Assembly: GCA_019677205.1 (NCBI GenBank)
Contig: JAAMXY010001453.1
Span: forward strand, 1-64,000
Length of the DNA stretch: 64,000 bases
Direction: 5' to 3'
DNA from: Pinguiococcus pyrenoidosus
Lineage: Eukaryota; Sar; Pinguiophyceae; Pinguiochrysidales; Pinguiochrysidaceae
Part shown: positions 29,987 to 42,936 of the stretch, in pieces
Layout of the letters: each line of letters opens with the position of its first letter
How positions within the stretch are numbered: position 1 is the first letter of the stretch
The notes under the pieces: model-generated
Databases searched by the model: none
What the model was told of the DNA's origin: nothing
The model's input: the letters and a program-made list of their open reading frames with translations, nothing else
Translations under genes and position numbers: made by a program

Positions 29987-32743
29987 TCAAGAGTCCCAAT
30001 TGCCGCCGAGATCCAGCAGGGGCGTCCAGTGCACGCCACCTAAGCTTGGGCTCGGAGCAGTGCTTGGCTCCGAGGCGCCTTCCGCAGGCTGGGGCTCGTT
30101 GTCCAGCTTCAGCAAGTCGAGGCCGCGATCCAAGTCCGCAAACAACGCAGCGGCCTCCTCTTCTTCCACGGTGGACTCGGACGAAGTCTTCGGCCTCTGG
30201 TGCTCCTGCCCATTGACTTCCACCGGCGTGGCGCCCGTCATGGCCGTCCATTGCGCCTTCGCCTGCCGCCCGTGCTCCGCGTTCAGACCGGCGTTGTGCA
30301 GCCGGCGATAATCTTGCACGTATGCGGAGCTCGCGTTGGCCTGCTGTGGCGGCGGCAGCTGTCCAAAGAAGGCGTGGTTTGCGCCGGCGTCATGGGCTGC
30401 AAACCCCGCCGGAGCCGAGGAGGGGCTCGCATCGACGGAAGACGAGACGCTCAGAGACCTGCCCTTGGAGTGTCTTCGACCCTTTCCCCGCAGCCGCTCA
30501 GCCTGCACCGCCTTGCCAGCAGAGGCGGGCTTCTTGGACGAGTGCTTCCCATTCCTGTAGCCCGCACCGTATTGGACTGCAGCTGCGTTTGGCATGGGAC
30601 TGGCCTCGCCATTGGGATAGGAGCCGTTCGGCGTCCCTGCTTGCGATTTCTTCGCCCGACGGGTGCGTCTTCGTGAGGAGGAGCTAGTTGATGACGATGG
30701 CGTGAGCGACATCGAAGGTAGATCGGGACTCTTCGGGCTGAGGCCATCCTCCACCCTCGCCGTCGCGCTTCGCTGCCCGCCTGCGCCATCCGACACTGCC
30801 GGCGACGCCTGCACACTGCCCTCCACGTCGTCCGAATTCGCATCCTCCGGAGTCAGCTCGGGTTCCGACTTGGACTTCTGCTGGCGTGGTCTCCTGTGAA
30901 TCTCGCTTCCAACGACGCGAGCGTGGTTCTCGATCACGTGATCGTTGCTCTCGTCGTGCATGCCAGCCGCGGGTGCTTCCTGCTGCTGGCGCTCGGCTTC
31001 CGGTTCGGCGGATCTTCTTCGTTGGCTGCGATTCGACACTTGCTTCGGCTCCGGCCGAGGCTTCTGCTTGCCCTCCTGGACCAACCTTGGCCTCGGCGTC
31101 AGGACGGACAGGTCCGTGTCACTATCCGGCTCCGATTCCCCGTCCGAGTCCCAGCCCCGCGACGAGGACTGCGAGGTGGACGTGCTGGCCGTCGGGATCG
31201 CCTTGGCCTTGTTCCGGTCCCTCAAGCGCACCTTCGGCCGTGCCTTCTGCTTCGGCCGCCTGCCTCTTATTCGGAGTCGCTCGTGCTGCTTGCTAACGGC
31301 AGCTATTTGCGTCCGCCCCGGGCAGAAGAGGGCCTGTACAACGCATGCCACGGTCACGAGCACGCCGAAGAGGATGCACGCTATCGACACCCGCCCCGTG
31401 GGCCGGGGGAAGTACCCCGACTCTCCGAACGCTGGCCAGGCCTGCTCGAGGTCCAAGTCCGCCCCCGGATAGTCATCCCTCGGCGGCCGGAAGCCGCCGT
31501 CTAGTATGCTCGGGTCGAGGAGGCCGACGTCCAGCGCATTTCCGTCTAGCAGGTTTTGCGCCAGGCCGTCGAAGGTGAAGGGATTCATCAACACGGATGC
31601 TGACGCGATCTCCACGTCAACATTAACTAGCTTCGTCGCGAATCCGCCCTCCAGGAGCCAAAGCAGGTCGGCCGTTATCCTAAGCTCGTGGTGCAGCAAG
31701 TCGCCCCAGGGAATCCGCGGATCGTCGCGCGTCTGCAGCTCCGTCGAGAAGGCAAAGAGGATGTAGGTCCTCAAGACCAGCATGTTCAGGTCGTACGTGC
31801 TGATGTGGAGCGACTCCGCGTCGTCCACCAGCCCCGGCGTGAGCGGCTTGCCCTGTCTCACGAGATACTCGTCGAGGGTGTCGAGGCCGATTCGCGCTCG
31901 AATGTCCCGCAGCTCCTCGACGATGGCGTCGAAGCCCTTCTCCTCTATGGCTTCCATTATTCGGACGTAGGCCAGCGCGGTGAAGACGGCCTCCAGCGCC
32001 TCGTCTTCGGCCTCGGATCCGACCCGCTTCTCCTTGGCGCGCTTTCGCAACTTCTCCACAATGGCCATGGACTCCTCGAAGATGACAACCCTGCCCGTCT
32101 CGCCCGCGAAGAAGTACTCCCTGGCGAGCTTGTCGATGGCGCGCACGTCCGGATACGGGTGCAGCAGGTTGTCCTCGTCCGCGAACTCCCGCGCCTTGTG
32201 CCGCAGGTGATCGAAGGGCGCTCGCAGCTGGCGGATCCGCCTCTCCACGTCCTCCGCCGGCTCTCCCTGCTTGCGCTCGCCGGTGTGCTTCCGGAACCAG
32301 TCCAGCTCGCTGCGGTGCCGGTTGTACAGCTCGCGCAGGATGGTGAAGCAGAGCTCCCCGGCCATGCGTCCATAGTCGTTCTGGTCCAAGTCCGGCGGCA
32401 GCAGCTCCATGAGCGGGCAGGCGCGCTCCAGGATGCCCACCGCCTTGTCTGGCTTCCCGCTGACGAAGTGGAAGTTGGCCAGCACCTCCAGACTGCCGCA
32501 CAGGTGCTGGAGAGGGGCTGCGATCTCCGGCATGGTGATCTTCACATTCGGCTCCAACAGCTGCGCCTCCACGAAACTCCACTGCGCCACGGTCTGCTGC
32601 AGCACCTCTTCCATCGCGTCGTTAATCTCCGCGTCGTCGCTCACCGCGAAGGGCGGGTTGAAGTCTTTGACCCATGTCTCCGTGAGGCTCGGCGCGCGCA
32701 CGAAGGCGGCGGCCGCGAACCACAGCACAACTGCGCGAATCAT
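29987..32743 (-). CDS. large type I membrane protein, unknown function
   Basis: This is a single exon of 918 residues. The ATG at 32743 gives a signal peptide (MIRAVVLWFAAAAFVRA). A mostly helical, TPR-like ectodomain of about 430 residues follows (LQHLCGSLEVLANFHFVSGK; DKAVGILERACPLMELLPPD; EAVFTALAYVRIMEAIEEKG). There is one membrane span near residue 460 (VSIACILFGVLVTVACVVQAL). The last 430 residues are a disordered, basic, Ser/Pro-rich tail with clusters of Ser and Lys/Arg (SSSTSSSSRRRTRRAKK). The layout suggests a surface or endomembrane receptor or scaffold with a cytosolic tail open to phosphorylation. That is inference only; no family was recognised. CCAAT-type boxes lie about 300 bases upstream. 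Confidence 0.75.
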   Translation of the reverse strand: MIRAVVLWFAAAAFVRAPSLTETWVKDFNPPFAVSDDAEINDAMEEVLQQTVAQWSFVEAQLLEPNVKITMPEIAAPLQHLCGSLEVLANFHFVSGKPDKAVGILERACPLMELLPPDLDQNDYGRMAGELCFTILRELYNRHRSELDWFRKHTGERKQGEPAEDVERRIRQLRAPFDHLRHKAREFADEDNLLHPYPDVRAIDKLAREYFFAGETGRVVIFEESMAIVEKLRKRAKEKRVGSEAEDEALEAVFTALAYVRIMEAIEEKGFDAIVEELRDIRARIGLDTLDEYLVRQGKPLTPGLVDDAESLHISTYDLNMLVLRTYILFAFSTELQTRDDPRIPWGDLLHHELRITADLLWLLEGGFATKLVNVDVEIASASVLMNPFTFDGLAQNLLDGNALDVGLLDPSILDGGFRPPRDDYPGADLDLEQAWPAFGESGYFPRPTGRVSIACILFGVLVTVACVVQALFCPGRTQIAAVSKQHERLRIRGRRPKQKARPKVRLRDRNKAKAIPTASTSTSQSSSRGWDSDGESEPDSDTDLSVLTPRPRLVQEGKQKPRPEPKQVSNRSQRRRSAEPEAERQQQEAPAAGMHDESNDHVIENHARVVGSEIHRRPRQQKSKSEPELTPEDANSDDVEGSVQASPAVSDGAGGQRSATARVEDGLSPKSPDLPSMSLTPSSSTSSSSRRRTRRAKKSQAGTPNGSYPNGEASPMPNAAAVQYGAGYRNGKHSSKKPASAGKAVQAERLRGKGRRHSKGRSLSVSSSVDASPSSAPAGFAAHDAGANHAFFGQLPPPQQANASSAYVQDYRRLHNAGLNAEHGRQAKAQWTAMTGATPVEVNGQEHQRPKTSSESTVEEEEAAALFADLDRGLDLLKLDNEPQPAEGASEPSTAPSPSLGGVHWTPLLDLGGNWDS

Positions 32744-33505
32744 GGCCGATTTCACTTCCGCATGTCTCGCGCGCCGCGTCTCCGCCGGAGGATGGCGTCT
32801 GCCACGTGTGGTGCGAAAAGAAGCCCCGAGGCGCCAGAACGCGCGCTCTCCGCAGCGGCGCTTCTGCCGTCAACACAAAAACCGCACCGATCTGGGCTAT
32901 TTACGCATGTCACAGGGGCGCAGAAGAGGCGAAAATCGCAAGGGCGCGACTGTAGCATGGCCAGAGAAAGTCCGCCCGGCAAGCCGTGGTGGGGGCACAC
33001 AAGCGCCATAGGAATTTGGAGAAGAGGCTCTTCGACGCTGTGATTGGTTCGAATTGCCAAAGCAGCCAATGAAGAGGGCGGACGACGGCAGCAACTGCTG
33101 AATCCGCGCCAGGCACTCGTTCGGGCCGTCTGTCACAGTTTCGTCGCGGCCACTCTTTCTTTCGGTCTCCGAGTTTCGGATTTCCCCCATCGATGCGGCT
33201 TCCCATCAAAACCTCTTGGGAGATCCCCGCCGCCCGCGCACCGCGCTCTCGCAAAAGGTCGGAGGGGTTGTGGAGCATGGCGTCGCAGCAAGGACATGAA
33301 CTTCGATTCCGCTGCAGGACCGTTGGAGGGGTCGCCGAGGTTGCGGGACTCCTTGGCTTCGCGCAAGATGCACACTTCAACATCGTGTGTCCCACTTCGA
33401 TACTAGGAGGACGCGGATCTCTCCTCGCGCGAGGTCTTTGCTGGAGATTTCCCGCGGCACGACCCAGGCATGCGCTCAGGAATGGTCTACGTTATCTTGT
33501 GCGGC
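32744..33505. promoter_or_regulatory. promoter-containing spacer with CCAAT boxes
   Basis: This lies upstream of the type I membrane protein gene and downstream of the TMEM115 gene, both minus strand. ATTGG at 33043-33047 and CCAAT at 33066-33070 face each other. No gene was seen. Confidence 0.4.
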
Positions 33506-34835
33506 TCACTCCTGCGTCTCCTTTTCGCCGCCTCCTGCTCCGCTAGGTCCTTCGCTTCCGGCGGCTCCTCCTCCTTCCTCTGCGTCTTGCGGCGGCTCCA
33601 CGACGCTGGGCGGACCTGCCTTTGCGGATGCTTCCTCTATGACGTTCTCCTTGTTCGCTTCATCTACTGCCGGCTTCGAGCTGCTCGGGTCCTCCTCGTC
33701 GGACCACTCGGAGATGCTCTCCTGCTCCAGCTCCAGCTCCAGCTCTTTCAAGCGCGCGTTGAGCAGGTTCTCCGCGCGCTCGCGCCGCCGGACGCTCACG
33801 GGGTCCTTCTTCACCTTCATGGGTGTGAGCGAAGGAGGCTTGACCGCCTTTCTACCACTGCCTGTCAGGTTGAGCCCGATCACCGGGCTGCTCAGCGCCT
33901 GAATGGGATCCATCACGCCTTCCTCGCGCGGCACGGTCGCGAGATGTCTGAGGTGCGCCAAGCGCTGCTTGAAGAAGCCCAGCAGGATCATGATGCCGAA
34001 GCAGAACGCGCCGATGGTCTCCAGCGGCCACTTGAGGAAGGCAGGGAACAGCGCGACCAACTTGAACTCCTCCCTACAAGGCAGCAGCAAATCACGCTGA
34101 GCACGCAACGCGCCAGGCCTCCCCCTCACGCATGCCGCCGGTGCTCGCAGCCCACCTGAAGTCCCCGCGCACGCCCTCCCGGCTGAGCGCCACGTATCGC
34201 AGATAGTGCCACCCGAAGAAGCTCCCTAGCCAGCCGAAGATGATGCCGTTGCCCACCAGCCACTCGAAGCCCAGCCCGCTGAGCACGCTGGCGCCCGACA
34301 GCAGCAAGATCGGCAGCTGGCGCAGCTGCATGCTGCCCAGGAGCGGCTTCAAGGCCGCCGGCGCCTCCGGCCAGACCTTCTTCCGGGGACTATTCGCCAC
34401 CATGGCCATGAACAAGGCTGCCAGAAGTCCGGCGTAGCCGTAGGTGGCGCCAAAGAGCCGATGCTCCTCCCGAAACAGCACGTACAGGAAGAAGTCCACG
34501 GTGGAGCTGGCCAGCGCGACGGCCACAAGTACCACCACGAGATACTGCAGCGTTTGCAGAGGTCCCAGCCGAGCCTCTGCCGCCGGCAGCAGCGTCCTTA
34601 CGCCCACGACGCCCACCAAGAAGCGCAGCGCGGACGCCTCCAGCACATGACAACTGAGCAGATTCCACACGTGAAACTTGATCATGAACGTATTCACCAG
34701 CACCAGACCAAGCGTCTCCGTCGCCTCCGCAGGAGACACCAAAGCGAAGACGTAGGCGCCGACGAGAAGCGCCGGCAGCGCCAGCCCGAGCGGAACGCCC
34801 ACGGACGCGAAGGGGTCCAGCACGGGAAGATCCAT
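33506..34835 (-). CDS. TMEM115: TMEM115 homologue (rhomboid-like Golgi protein)
   Basis: Two exons (34835-34156 and 34073-33506) joined by an 82-nt intron give 415 residues. The N-terminal half has several membrane spans in rhomboid-like order (GVPLGLALPALLVGAYVFAL; TLQYLVVVLVAVALASSTVD; YGYAGLLAALFMAMVANSP). The family signature lies across the splice: GWLGSFFGWHYLRYVAL, then RGDF joined to REEFKLVALFPAFLKW. The C-terminal tail is cytosolic, with basic and acidic low-complexity parts. TMEM115 proteins (DUF1751) sit in the Golgi and affect retrograde transport; they lack rhomboid protease residues. An in-frame upstream ATG at 35027 would add 64 residues of signal-like sequence; the internal ATG fits the family better. 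Confidence 0.82.
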
Positions 34836-35453
34836 TCGGCGCTGCAGAACTTCGGCGCCGCCACCGCAGCGCGCGGGCGCGCGCGGACTCTCGCAGCCGC
34901 GGCTAGATAGCCGAAGAGGAAGTGGGGAAGGGAGCGCAGCGCTGTGGGGAAACTTTGGAGACGCGAAAGAGAGAGAGACAGAGAGAGAGACGGCGGCGTT
35001 CAAAAAGGAAAAAAGGCGCGGGGTCATCTGGCCCTAAACAAATAGACGTTTCATATTTGTCCATAAATTATATTATAGTACATGATACATATGTTGTATA
35101 CTAAGCTATTTCGAACGGTAAATTTATGGATGGAAGGATGAGATCTCCCCAACTCTTCAGACCTCCCCGCCACCGACGCTCAGCCGTGAAGTTCCTTCGG
35201 TTCGACACTCTGCCAGTACGGTGACGCTCGAAACACTGTCGATGAGTATGGGGTGTGAGTGGCAAAGTGCCGACACATTGCAACCTTCACCAGATGCAAT
35301 GATCTGGACGACGCCTTCAGCAAAAAGAACATCTCCATCTCTGCATTGAACGTTGACTTCCCTCTTCTTTGTAGCACAAGATCTCGCTGTGCACCTCTCC
35401 TGAGAAGCGTGTGTCTGAGCACTTGGCGAAGCGACCGAGAAAAGGACCAGGAC
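34836..35453. other. spacer with AT-rich island
   Basis: An AT-rich island at about 35040-35130 stands out from the GC-rich flanks. Minus-strand frames between 35180 and 35453 could be the 3' untranslated region of CFAP57. No gene was seen. Confidence 0.4.
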
Positions 35454-38400
35454 TCAACCCTGAAGTGCAGGCGGTGGCACTGATGGAAAGCCCGCCGATG
35501 GCGAAGTGGACGCAACCTGGCGGAGTTGCTCTCTCAGCCGCCGGATCTCCATCTTTTGCATCGCCAGCTCGCGACTCGAGCTGTCCAGCTGCTGGCGTAA
35601 CTGGTGTATCCTGGCGTCTTTCGCATGGTCCAGGGTCCGCGGTTGACCGCGGGACAGCTGCTCGCGTCGCGACGGCGTTGACCCCTCCTGTCGACTCGAC
35701 GGCCTCTCCCGAGAGGGTCCGGGGTTCGCCTCCGTCGTGCCTTTTGCGCTTACAACGCGTTGAGCTGGCGCCGGAGCAGTATCTGAGGAAGGAGGATCGA
35801 TGTCGGATGAGGCAGCCGCTCTGGCATTTGCCAGCTGCTGCCGCAGAGCGCCCATGCTCATGCGGATGGCATGGTTCTCCTTTCGCAGCGAGTTGCATTC
35901 CTGGATAAGCGTCGAGTTCTGCTCGAGTTGGCGAAAGTGCTCCCTGGCCGTCTCGCTCACCGACTGCCGCAGGCGGCGCTTCAGGCGCTTGTTCTTCTGC
36001 TCGATGAAGTCCCGCTGCCGACACACTTCCAACGCCCGATTTGCGAGGGAAGCATCGGCTTGGCCTCCCTTGCTTTCCTCGAGGTGCGTCGCCGGGACCA
36101 GAGCGAGGTCGTGAGCATCCCCAACATCTCGGTCATGTTCGTCGTCGCTGTCTGAATCGTCCCTCTGCCTGCGAGGCTTGCTTGACGACAGCTGGGCACT
36201 GATCTGCGCGGTGCTCAGATCCCCGGCGGACACGGGCGCTCTCCGGACCTGCTCGTTCCTCACGAACTTGCGGTACAGCACCTTGACGGCGGCGTCGATG
36301 TCCTTGTGATTGTGCACGTTGACCAGCCCAGCGATCTCGCGCTTCATGGAGGCGATGAGCCGATCCCTCTCGCGGATCATCGATCGCAAGCTGGAGGCCT
36401 CCTTCGAGAGCCCCTGCACCCTCAAGTCCTTCCCCGCCAGCTCCCGGTCGCTGTCCTGCTTCCGCCGGTACTCGACGACGAGCTCGTCGTACATCTGCTT
36501 GATGAGCTGTTCGAGGCGGTGGATCCGGGTTGCGAAAGGTGCCCGCTCCTCGACGAGCTGCATGAGCCGATTGTCCAGAACGAAGCGGAAGTTCTCCAGC
36601 GTCTTGTTTTCGCTCAGGAGCCTGGAGATCTGCTTCTCCTTTTCCAGGAGCGCCTCTTCCCTGGTCGCGAGATGGCGCTGGAAGTGCTCCACGGTGCCCT
36701 CCAACTTCTTGGTCCGGGCCTTCTCCTGCACCAGCAACTTGCCCTGCTGCTCGCTCTCTTCACGAAGCTCCTGGAACTTGTTCCGCAGCTGCTCCAGCTT
36801 CGTGTGCTGCGTCTGGTAGGTCGAGCGCATGCGAGCAGTGTTCTCCTTCTCCGCGGCGATGTCTTCCTGGTATCGTTTGAGATGCTTCTGCAGCTCCGCT
36901 TCGTACTCGTGCTCCTGCTGCTCCAGCACCTCTCGGTAGACGCGCTGATTGTACTTGGCGTCCCCCTCGACGCGAGACGTCGCGAGCTGCAGCTCCGCCT
37001 CCTTCTTCTTCGACTGCGCTTCCAGGGCGCGGATCATCGTCTCCTGCTCGCTTCGCTGGTTGTCCAGCAGCGCCTCGCAGCGTTGCTGCACCGCCTCGAT
37101 CTCCTCGCTCAGCTTGTCGAAGCGATCCATCTCGAAGGCGATCTTGTGCTCGTACTGCGTCTCCAATTCCCGAACTTGGCGCACATGGGAGTCCTGTCAA
37201 AAAGAAGGAGCCGACGAGCGACGTCGTGAGCTTCGCTTTCTCCACAGGCCATCGTTGTCGCCGCTCCAAGAATCCGGTGGAACAGAATAAGAGTCAAGCA
37301 GCGCGGACGGGCACCAGAGAAAGGGAGAGAAGCAAAACCAAGGCAGCTCCTCTTTCGTTACCTGCATTGTCTCGACGGCGATGCTGTGACTCCGCAGCGC
37401 CTTGTCGTACTTGTCTGAGAGATGCTTTGCTGCTGCCTTGGCGTCTGCCAACGCCGTGTCCTTCTCGGCCGCCTGGCGGCGCAGCTGCTCCTCCCACTGC
37501 GTCTCCTTGAGCTTCGTGTTGACTTCGTGCGTGCGTGACATCATCTCGATCTTCTCTCGCAGATCGGCCATTTCCGCGGCGCTCTCCTGCAGCGTCTCCT
37601 CCAGCACCAGCTCGGTGTCCATCTCCAGCAGGCGGAGGTCGGCGTTCTGGGCGGTGCCGTCCAGCAGGTCCTGGAAGCGACTCACGAACACCGTGCCGGC
37701 TTCGTCCGTGGTGAACACCTGCGTGGCGTCGCTGGAGGCCAGCACGCACGTGATGGCCGCCGCGTGCAGCTGCGCCTCCAGTACCTCCGACAGGTCCGGA
37801 TAGGCCGGGTAGAGTCGAAGAGCCCCCGTGCTGGTGCCAGCCAGCAGCACGCGCTTCCGCCTAGGCAAGCAAAGGCAGGTGGCGAAGCCGCCTCCACCTC
37901 TCTCGCCAGCGGTGCTGGTGTCCGCCACGACCACGCTGTCCTCGTGACCAGCATGCCAGGCCAGACGGCGCAGCGTGCCGTCGGTAGCAGTGCAGACGAC
38001 GCCGTGCTGCTGAGCGGCCTCGGGCTCCGCTGCGATGCCGACGAAGCCGCCGCTCTTGTAGAGCAACGCCGGCTCTTCCAGCTTGCGCTGCTGCGCCACG
38101 TCGTAGCCGATGGTGTTGCCGTCGGTGCTGGTGGCGTAGAGCACATGGTTGGACTCGAAGGCCAAAGCCCGCACGGGGCTCACATGGCCGCTGACGGAGG
38201 CCAGCGGCGCCAAGGTGTAGGTGTCATAGAGCGCAACGTTGGTGCCATTCGACGCGGCAAACAGCTGCCCGCCCGGACTGAATCTGAGCACGGCGCAGCC
38301 CTTGCAGTACACGTCTTGGAAGAACTTCAAGTTCTGCGCCAGCACGAAGAACATGCGCGCGCGGTCCCGAAACCCGATGACGCACTGTAGTCCGGAAGGA

Positions 38401-39809
38401 TGCAGAGCGCCGGCCAAAGGCCGATCGGCGCCGAAGTCGTGCTTGAGCTTGCACACATGCCTGAAGGTGTCCCACACGCGCACGAAGCCGTCGTGGCTGC
38501 AGGTGAGCAGCAGGGGTCTCTGGACGCACAGATCGGCCGCGCAGATGGCCTCTCGGTGGAACGACTGCGGATGCACGTCGCGCAGGCTGCTGGCCAGGTC
38601 GGCCACCAGGTCGAAGTTGGACAGCGGCAGGCACAGCAGCCTGCCGGACGTGGCACTCAGCAGCGCCACTTCGTCGCTGGCGGCCACGTGCACGCCACAG
38701 AAGGATTCCAGCGGGTGCTGCGCGTGCTTCAGCAAAAGGAAGCGGTTCCGCTGGCTCTCGTGACGCTTGGGCCCCGCCGCCGCGGAGTGCTCGTAGACGG
38801 CTAGCAAACCGTGCGTGCCCACGACGATGAAGCCGCGAGAGTAGCGCGCAACAGCGGTGGGCTGGCGCCCGGAGTCGCCGGCCTGGATGGCGTTGAGCTG
38901 CGCCACGCCGCCGTGGACGTCGCTGGCGTCGAAGATGTACACGCCGCTCTTCCGGGAGGCCTCATGCCGCATCACCGCGATGACGTACACCGCTGCCGGC
39001 TCGTCGTCCGCGCGGCTCTTGGGGGCTGGCGCCACGAACACCACGTGGTCCAGGCATGCCAACACGCCGTCGGCGTCGCGGACGCTCAGCGCGATGGCTC
39101 TCAAGGCTCCCGACGCCGTCGTCTGCCACAGCCGCAAATGAGCGGGACCCGAGGTGACCACGGGCACGTCTTCCGAGGGGAAAGGCGAGACGCGCGAGAC
39201 CGGCGTGCCTACGCTGGCCAGCGGCATGAAGAGCTCCGTCTCAAGCGTCCAGGAATGCAGCACGAACTCGGAGGCGTTCTGGACGACGGCGAAGACCACC
39301 TTGGCGTCCGCGGAGAACGCGGCGGCCACAAGCGTCTTGGCACCGTAGCTCATCTTCTTGCCGACGCTCCGGCGCGTCTGCAGGTCGTACAGGATGAGAA
39401 GCCCGTCGGCCGCGGTCCTCTCGGCCACGCAGGCCAGCTTGGCGACGTTGCTCACGCACAGCGCCTGGATGACGCCGGTCGCGCGGTTGCGGCCTTTCGC
39501 GAAGCTCATCGAGCCATCCTCGATGTTGCAAAGTGCGAGATGCCTACCGACGGCGTACACGGCGTGGTCGCTCACGCCTGCCTCCCCGATACCCACAATG
39601 CCTACGTGGTTCAGGGTGGCGTGCTGCATGCCAAAGGCATGCTGCACGCGCAGGAGCATCTTCCTTTGGTTTGGCGCGGGTGTGGACTCTGCAGCTGCAC
39701 TGTGTGGCTTGGCTGTCGGATCCAGGCCTGCCGGCTCGTAGATCGAGTCGATTCTCGACAGCTTGGACGGCTCCGCCTTGAACGGCGCCGCGAAGTTGTT
39801 CGATGGCAT
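35454..39809 (-). CDS. CFAP57: CFAP57 (WDR65), ciliary WD-repeat coiled-coil protein
   Basis: Two large exons (39809-37362 and 37193-35454) with a 168-nt intron encode 1395 residues. The first about 650 residues form WD-type propellers (CSHDGFVRVWDTFRHVCKL; AVLRFSPGGQLFAASNGTN; SGHVSPVRALAFESNHVLYA). From residue 740 a long coiled coil begins (EMADLREKIEMMSRTHEVNT). It continues across the splice (ELETQYEHKIAFEMDRFDKL) almost to the end. The last 200 residues are disordered, ending in a short helical segment. CFAP57 is a conserved axonemal component involved in inner dynein arm assembly, so the organism should make motile flagella at some stage. The ATG at 39809 sits inside a 27-bp tandem repeat. 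Length and order agree with the family. Confidence 0.88.
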
Positions 39810-39848
39810 GTTTCAGGCGACGTTGTTCGGTCGCATGTTTCAGGCCCT
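39795..39848. repeat. 27-bp tandem duplication around the CFAP57 start codon
   Basis: Two 27-bp units (39795-39821 and 39822-39848) begin GTTGTTCG and contain GCATGTTTCAGG. On the minus strand each carries an ATG: 39809 is the CFAP57 start, and 39836 opens a seven-codon frame that stops at 39813. Confidence 0.85.
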
Positions 39849-40470
39849 TGCAGGACCGTGTGACTGCCCACGAGGCATGTGGACTAGGGAGAGGGGCACT
39901 CACAGGGCGCAGCAGTTGTGTGCTAACAACAGTGGTGGAACGAGAAGAAGGCGGCCGCTCGCTTGATCTGATGTCTTCCCGATGCGACGGATGACGGTGG
40001 CACCTTTCTGGGTTCAGGGGCCTCCCGAGGCCCTGGCGACGTTGCATCCTGGGCGCCTCCGAAGCTGCAATTCGCTCATCCATTATCATACTTAGTATGT
40101 ATTACTATATTACGTATGTACATGCGACATGCATGCGTAGAGTGTACAATGCATGTTCTGGGTTGAGCTCTGTCCTTCCAGCTCTCCAACCAGCCTTTTG
40201 GGTGCAACCTGCTAGGCTGCCGCTGAAAGCGCAGGTACCCAGCTTTCACCCGAGGGGCATGCGTTGCCTGGTGCGTGGACGAAGTAGCTCGGGGCGTGGC
40301 GGCAAGTTCGAGCAAGGTGGGGAGGGGTTAACCCGGTCTTCTTATGAGTTGGATCGTCCAAGCACTTTCCTCTATCGTTGTGCTCACGGAAAGCGATGTA
40401 TTGCTGGATTGCCGAAGGGGATGGTGAACGTTCTTTTGAACTGCTGAGAGGTTGGGTTGCGCTTCACATC

Positions 40471-40557
<87 letters not shown>

Positions 40558-40821
40558 AAGATAGAAAGGAGGAGAAAGAGACAAACGTTGATGGTGTGAA
40601 CTTATGTCTTGGAAGGAAGCTCTCGGAGGTTCTACGCCGCATTAAAGTAAGGGGGTTTTCATCGTCTGTTGTGTTGCAACACATCTGAGCATCTGAGCAG
40701 ACGTCCAGTGGGACAGAATGGCACTGTTTGACGAGTCTTCGCACACTCTTTCAAGATCCTCGAAGCCACACATCGCTTGGGTCAATCACCACACGGCTAA
40801 CGGGGGAGAGCTACGGCACAC
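39849..40821. other. spacer with GA-rich microsatellite and AT-rich island
   Basis: This is the 5' flank of CFAP57 and the 3' flank of GAPDH. An AT-rich stretch at 40078-40145 contains the palindrome CATACTTAGTATG. An imperfect GA/GAAA microsatellite covers about 40471-40558. No gene was seen. Confidence 0.6.
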
Positions 40822-42504
<1,683 letters not shown>

Positions 42505-42936
42505 CTTGTGTCGAGAAGTCGGGTCTGGGCAGTGTCTGCTCGATCTGCGGAGGATCTGGCGCGCGGAGAGCGCTAAGCTGCGCGTCGTAGTAAAGTGCGT
42601 CATCAGGATCGGGCGTGTAGTAGTCCTGGAGGCTGCGATGAGGGAAAGGAATTTGGGAGAAACGGATCCATCGCGACCTTAGCGACCGCCCTGAAATTTG
42701 TTGAAGCGATCCGAACTCGTCATCATCCTGTGCTGTAGCAGAGCGCGATAGGGAAACGTCAACACGCACTTTCAACCACGATCCGCCGAGCCCATTGGCC
42801 GCGGTCGTCCACGTCAACGCCACGTGCGGATGAGAACTAGAATACTACAGCGGATTCGTTCGCCGCTCGCCGCGTTCTCCGCCAATAATACAGCGCATTT
42901 ACAGATCACCAAGAGCGCCGCTCGCGACGCACCGAA
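42505..42936. promoter_or_regulatory. divergent promoter between GAPDH and thioesterase
   Basis: ATTGG at 42794-42798 and CCAAT at 42882-42886 lie in this 432-bp spacer. It drives the plastid GAPDH gene (minus) and the ACOT9-like gene (plus). No gene was seen. Confidence 0.45.
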
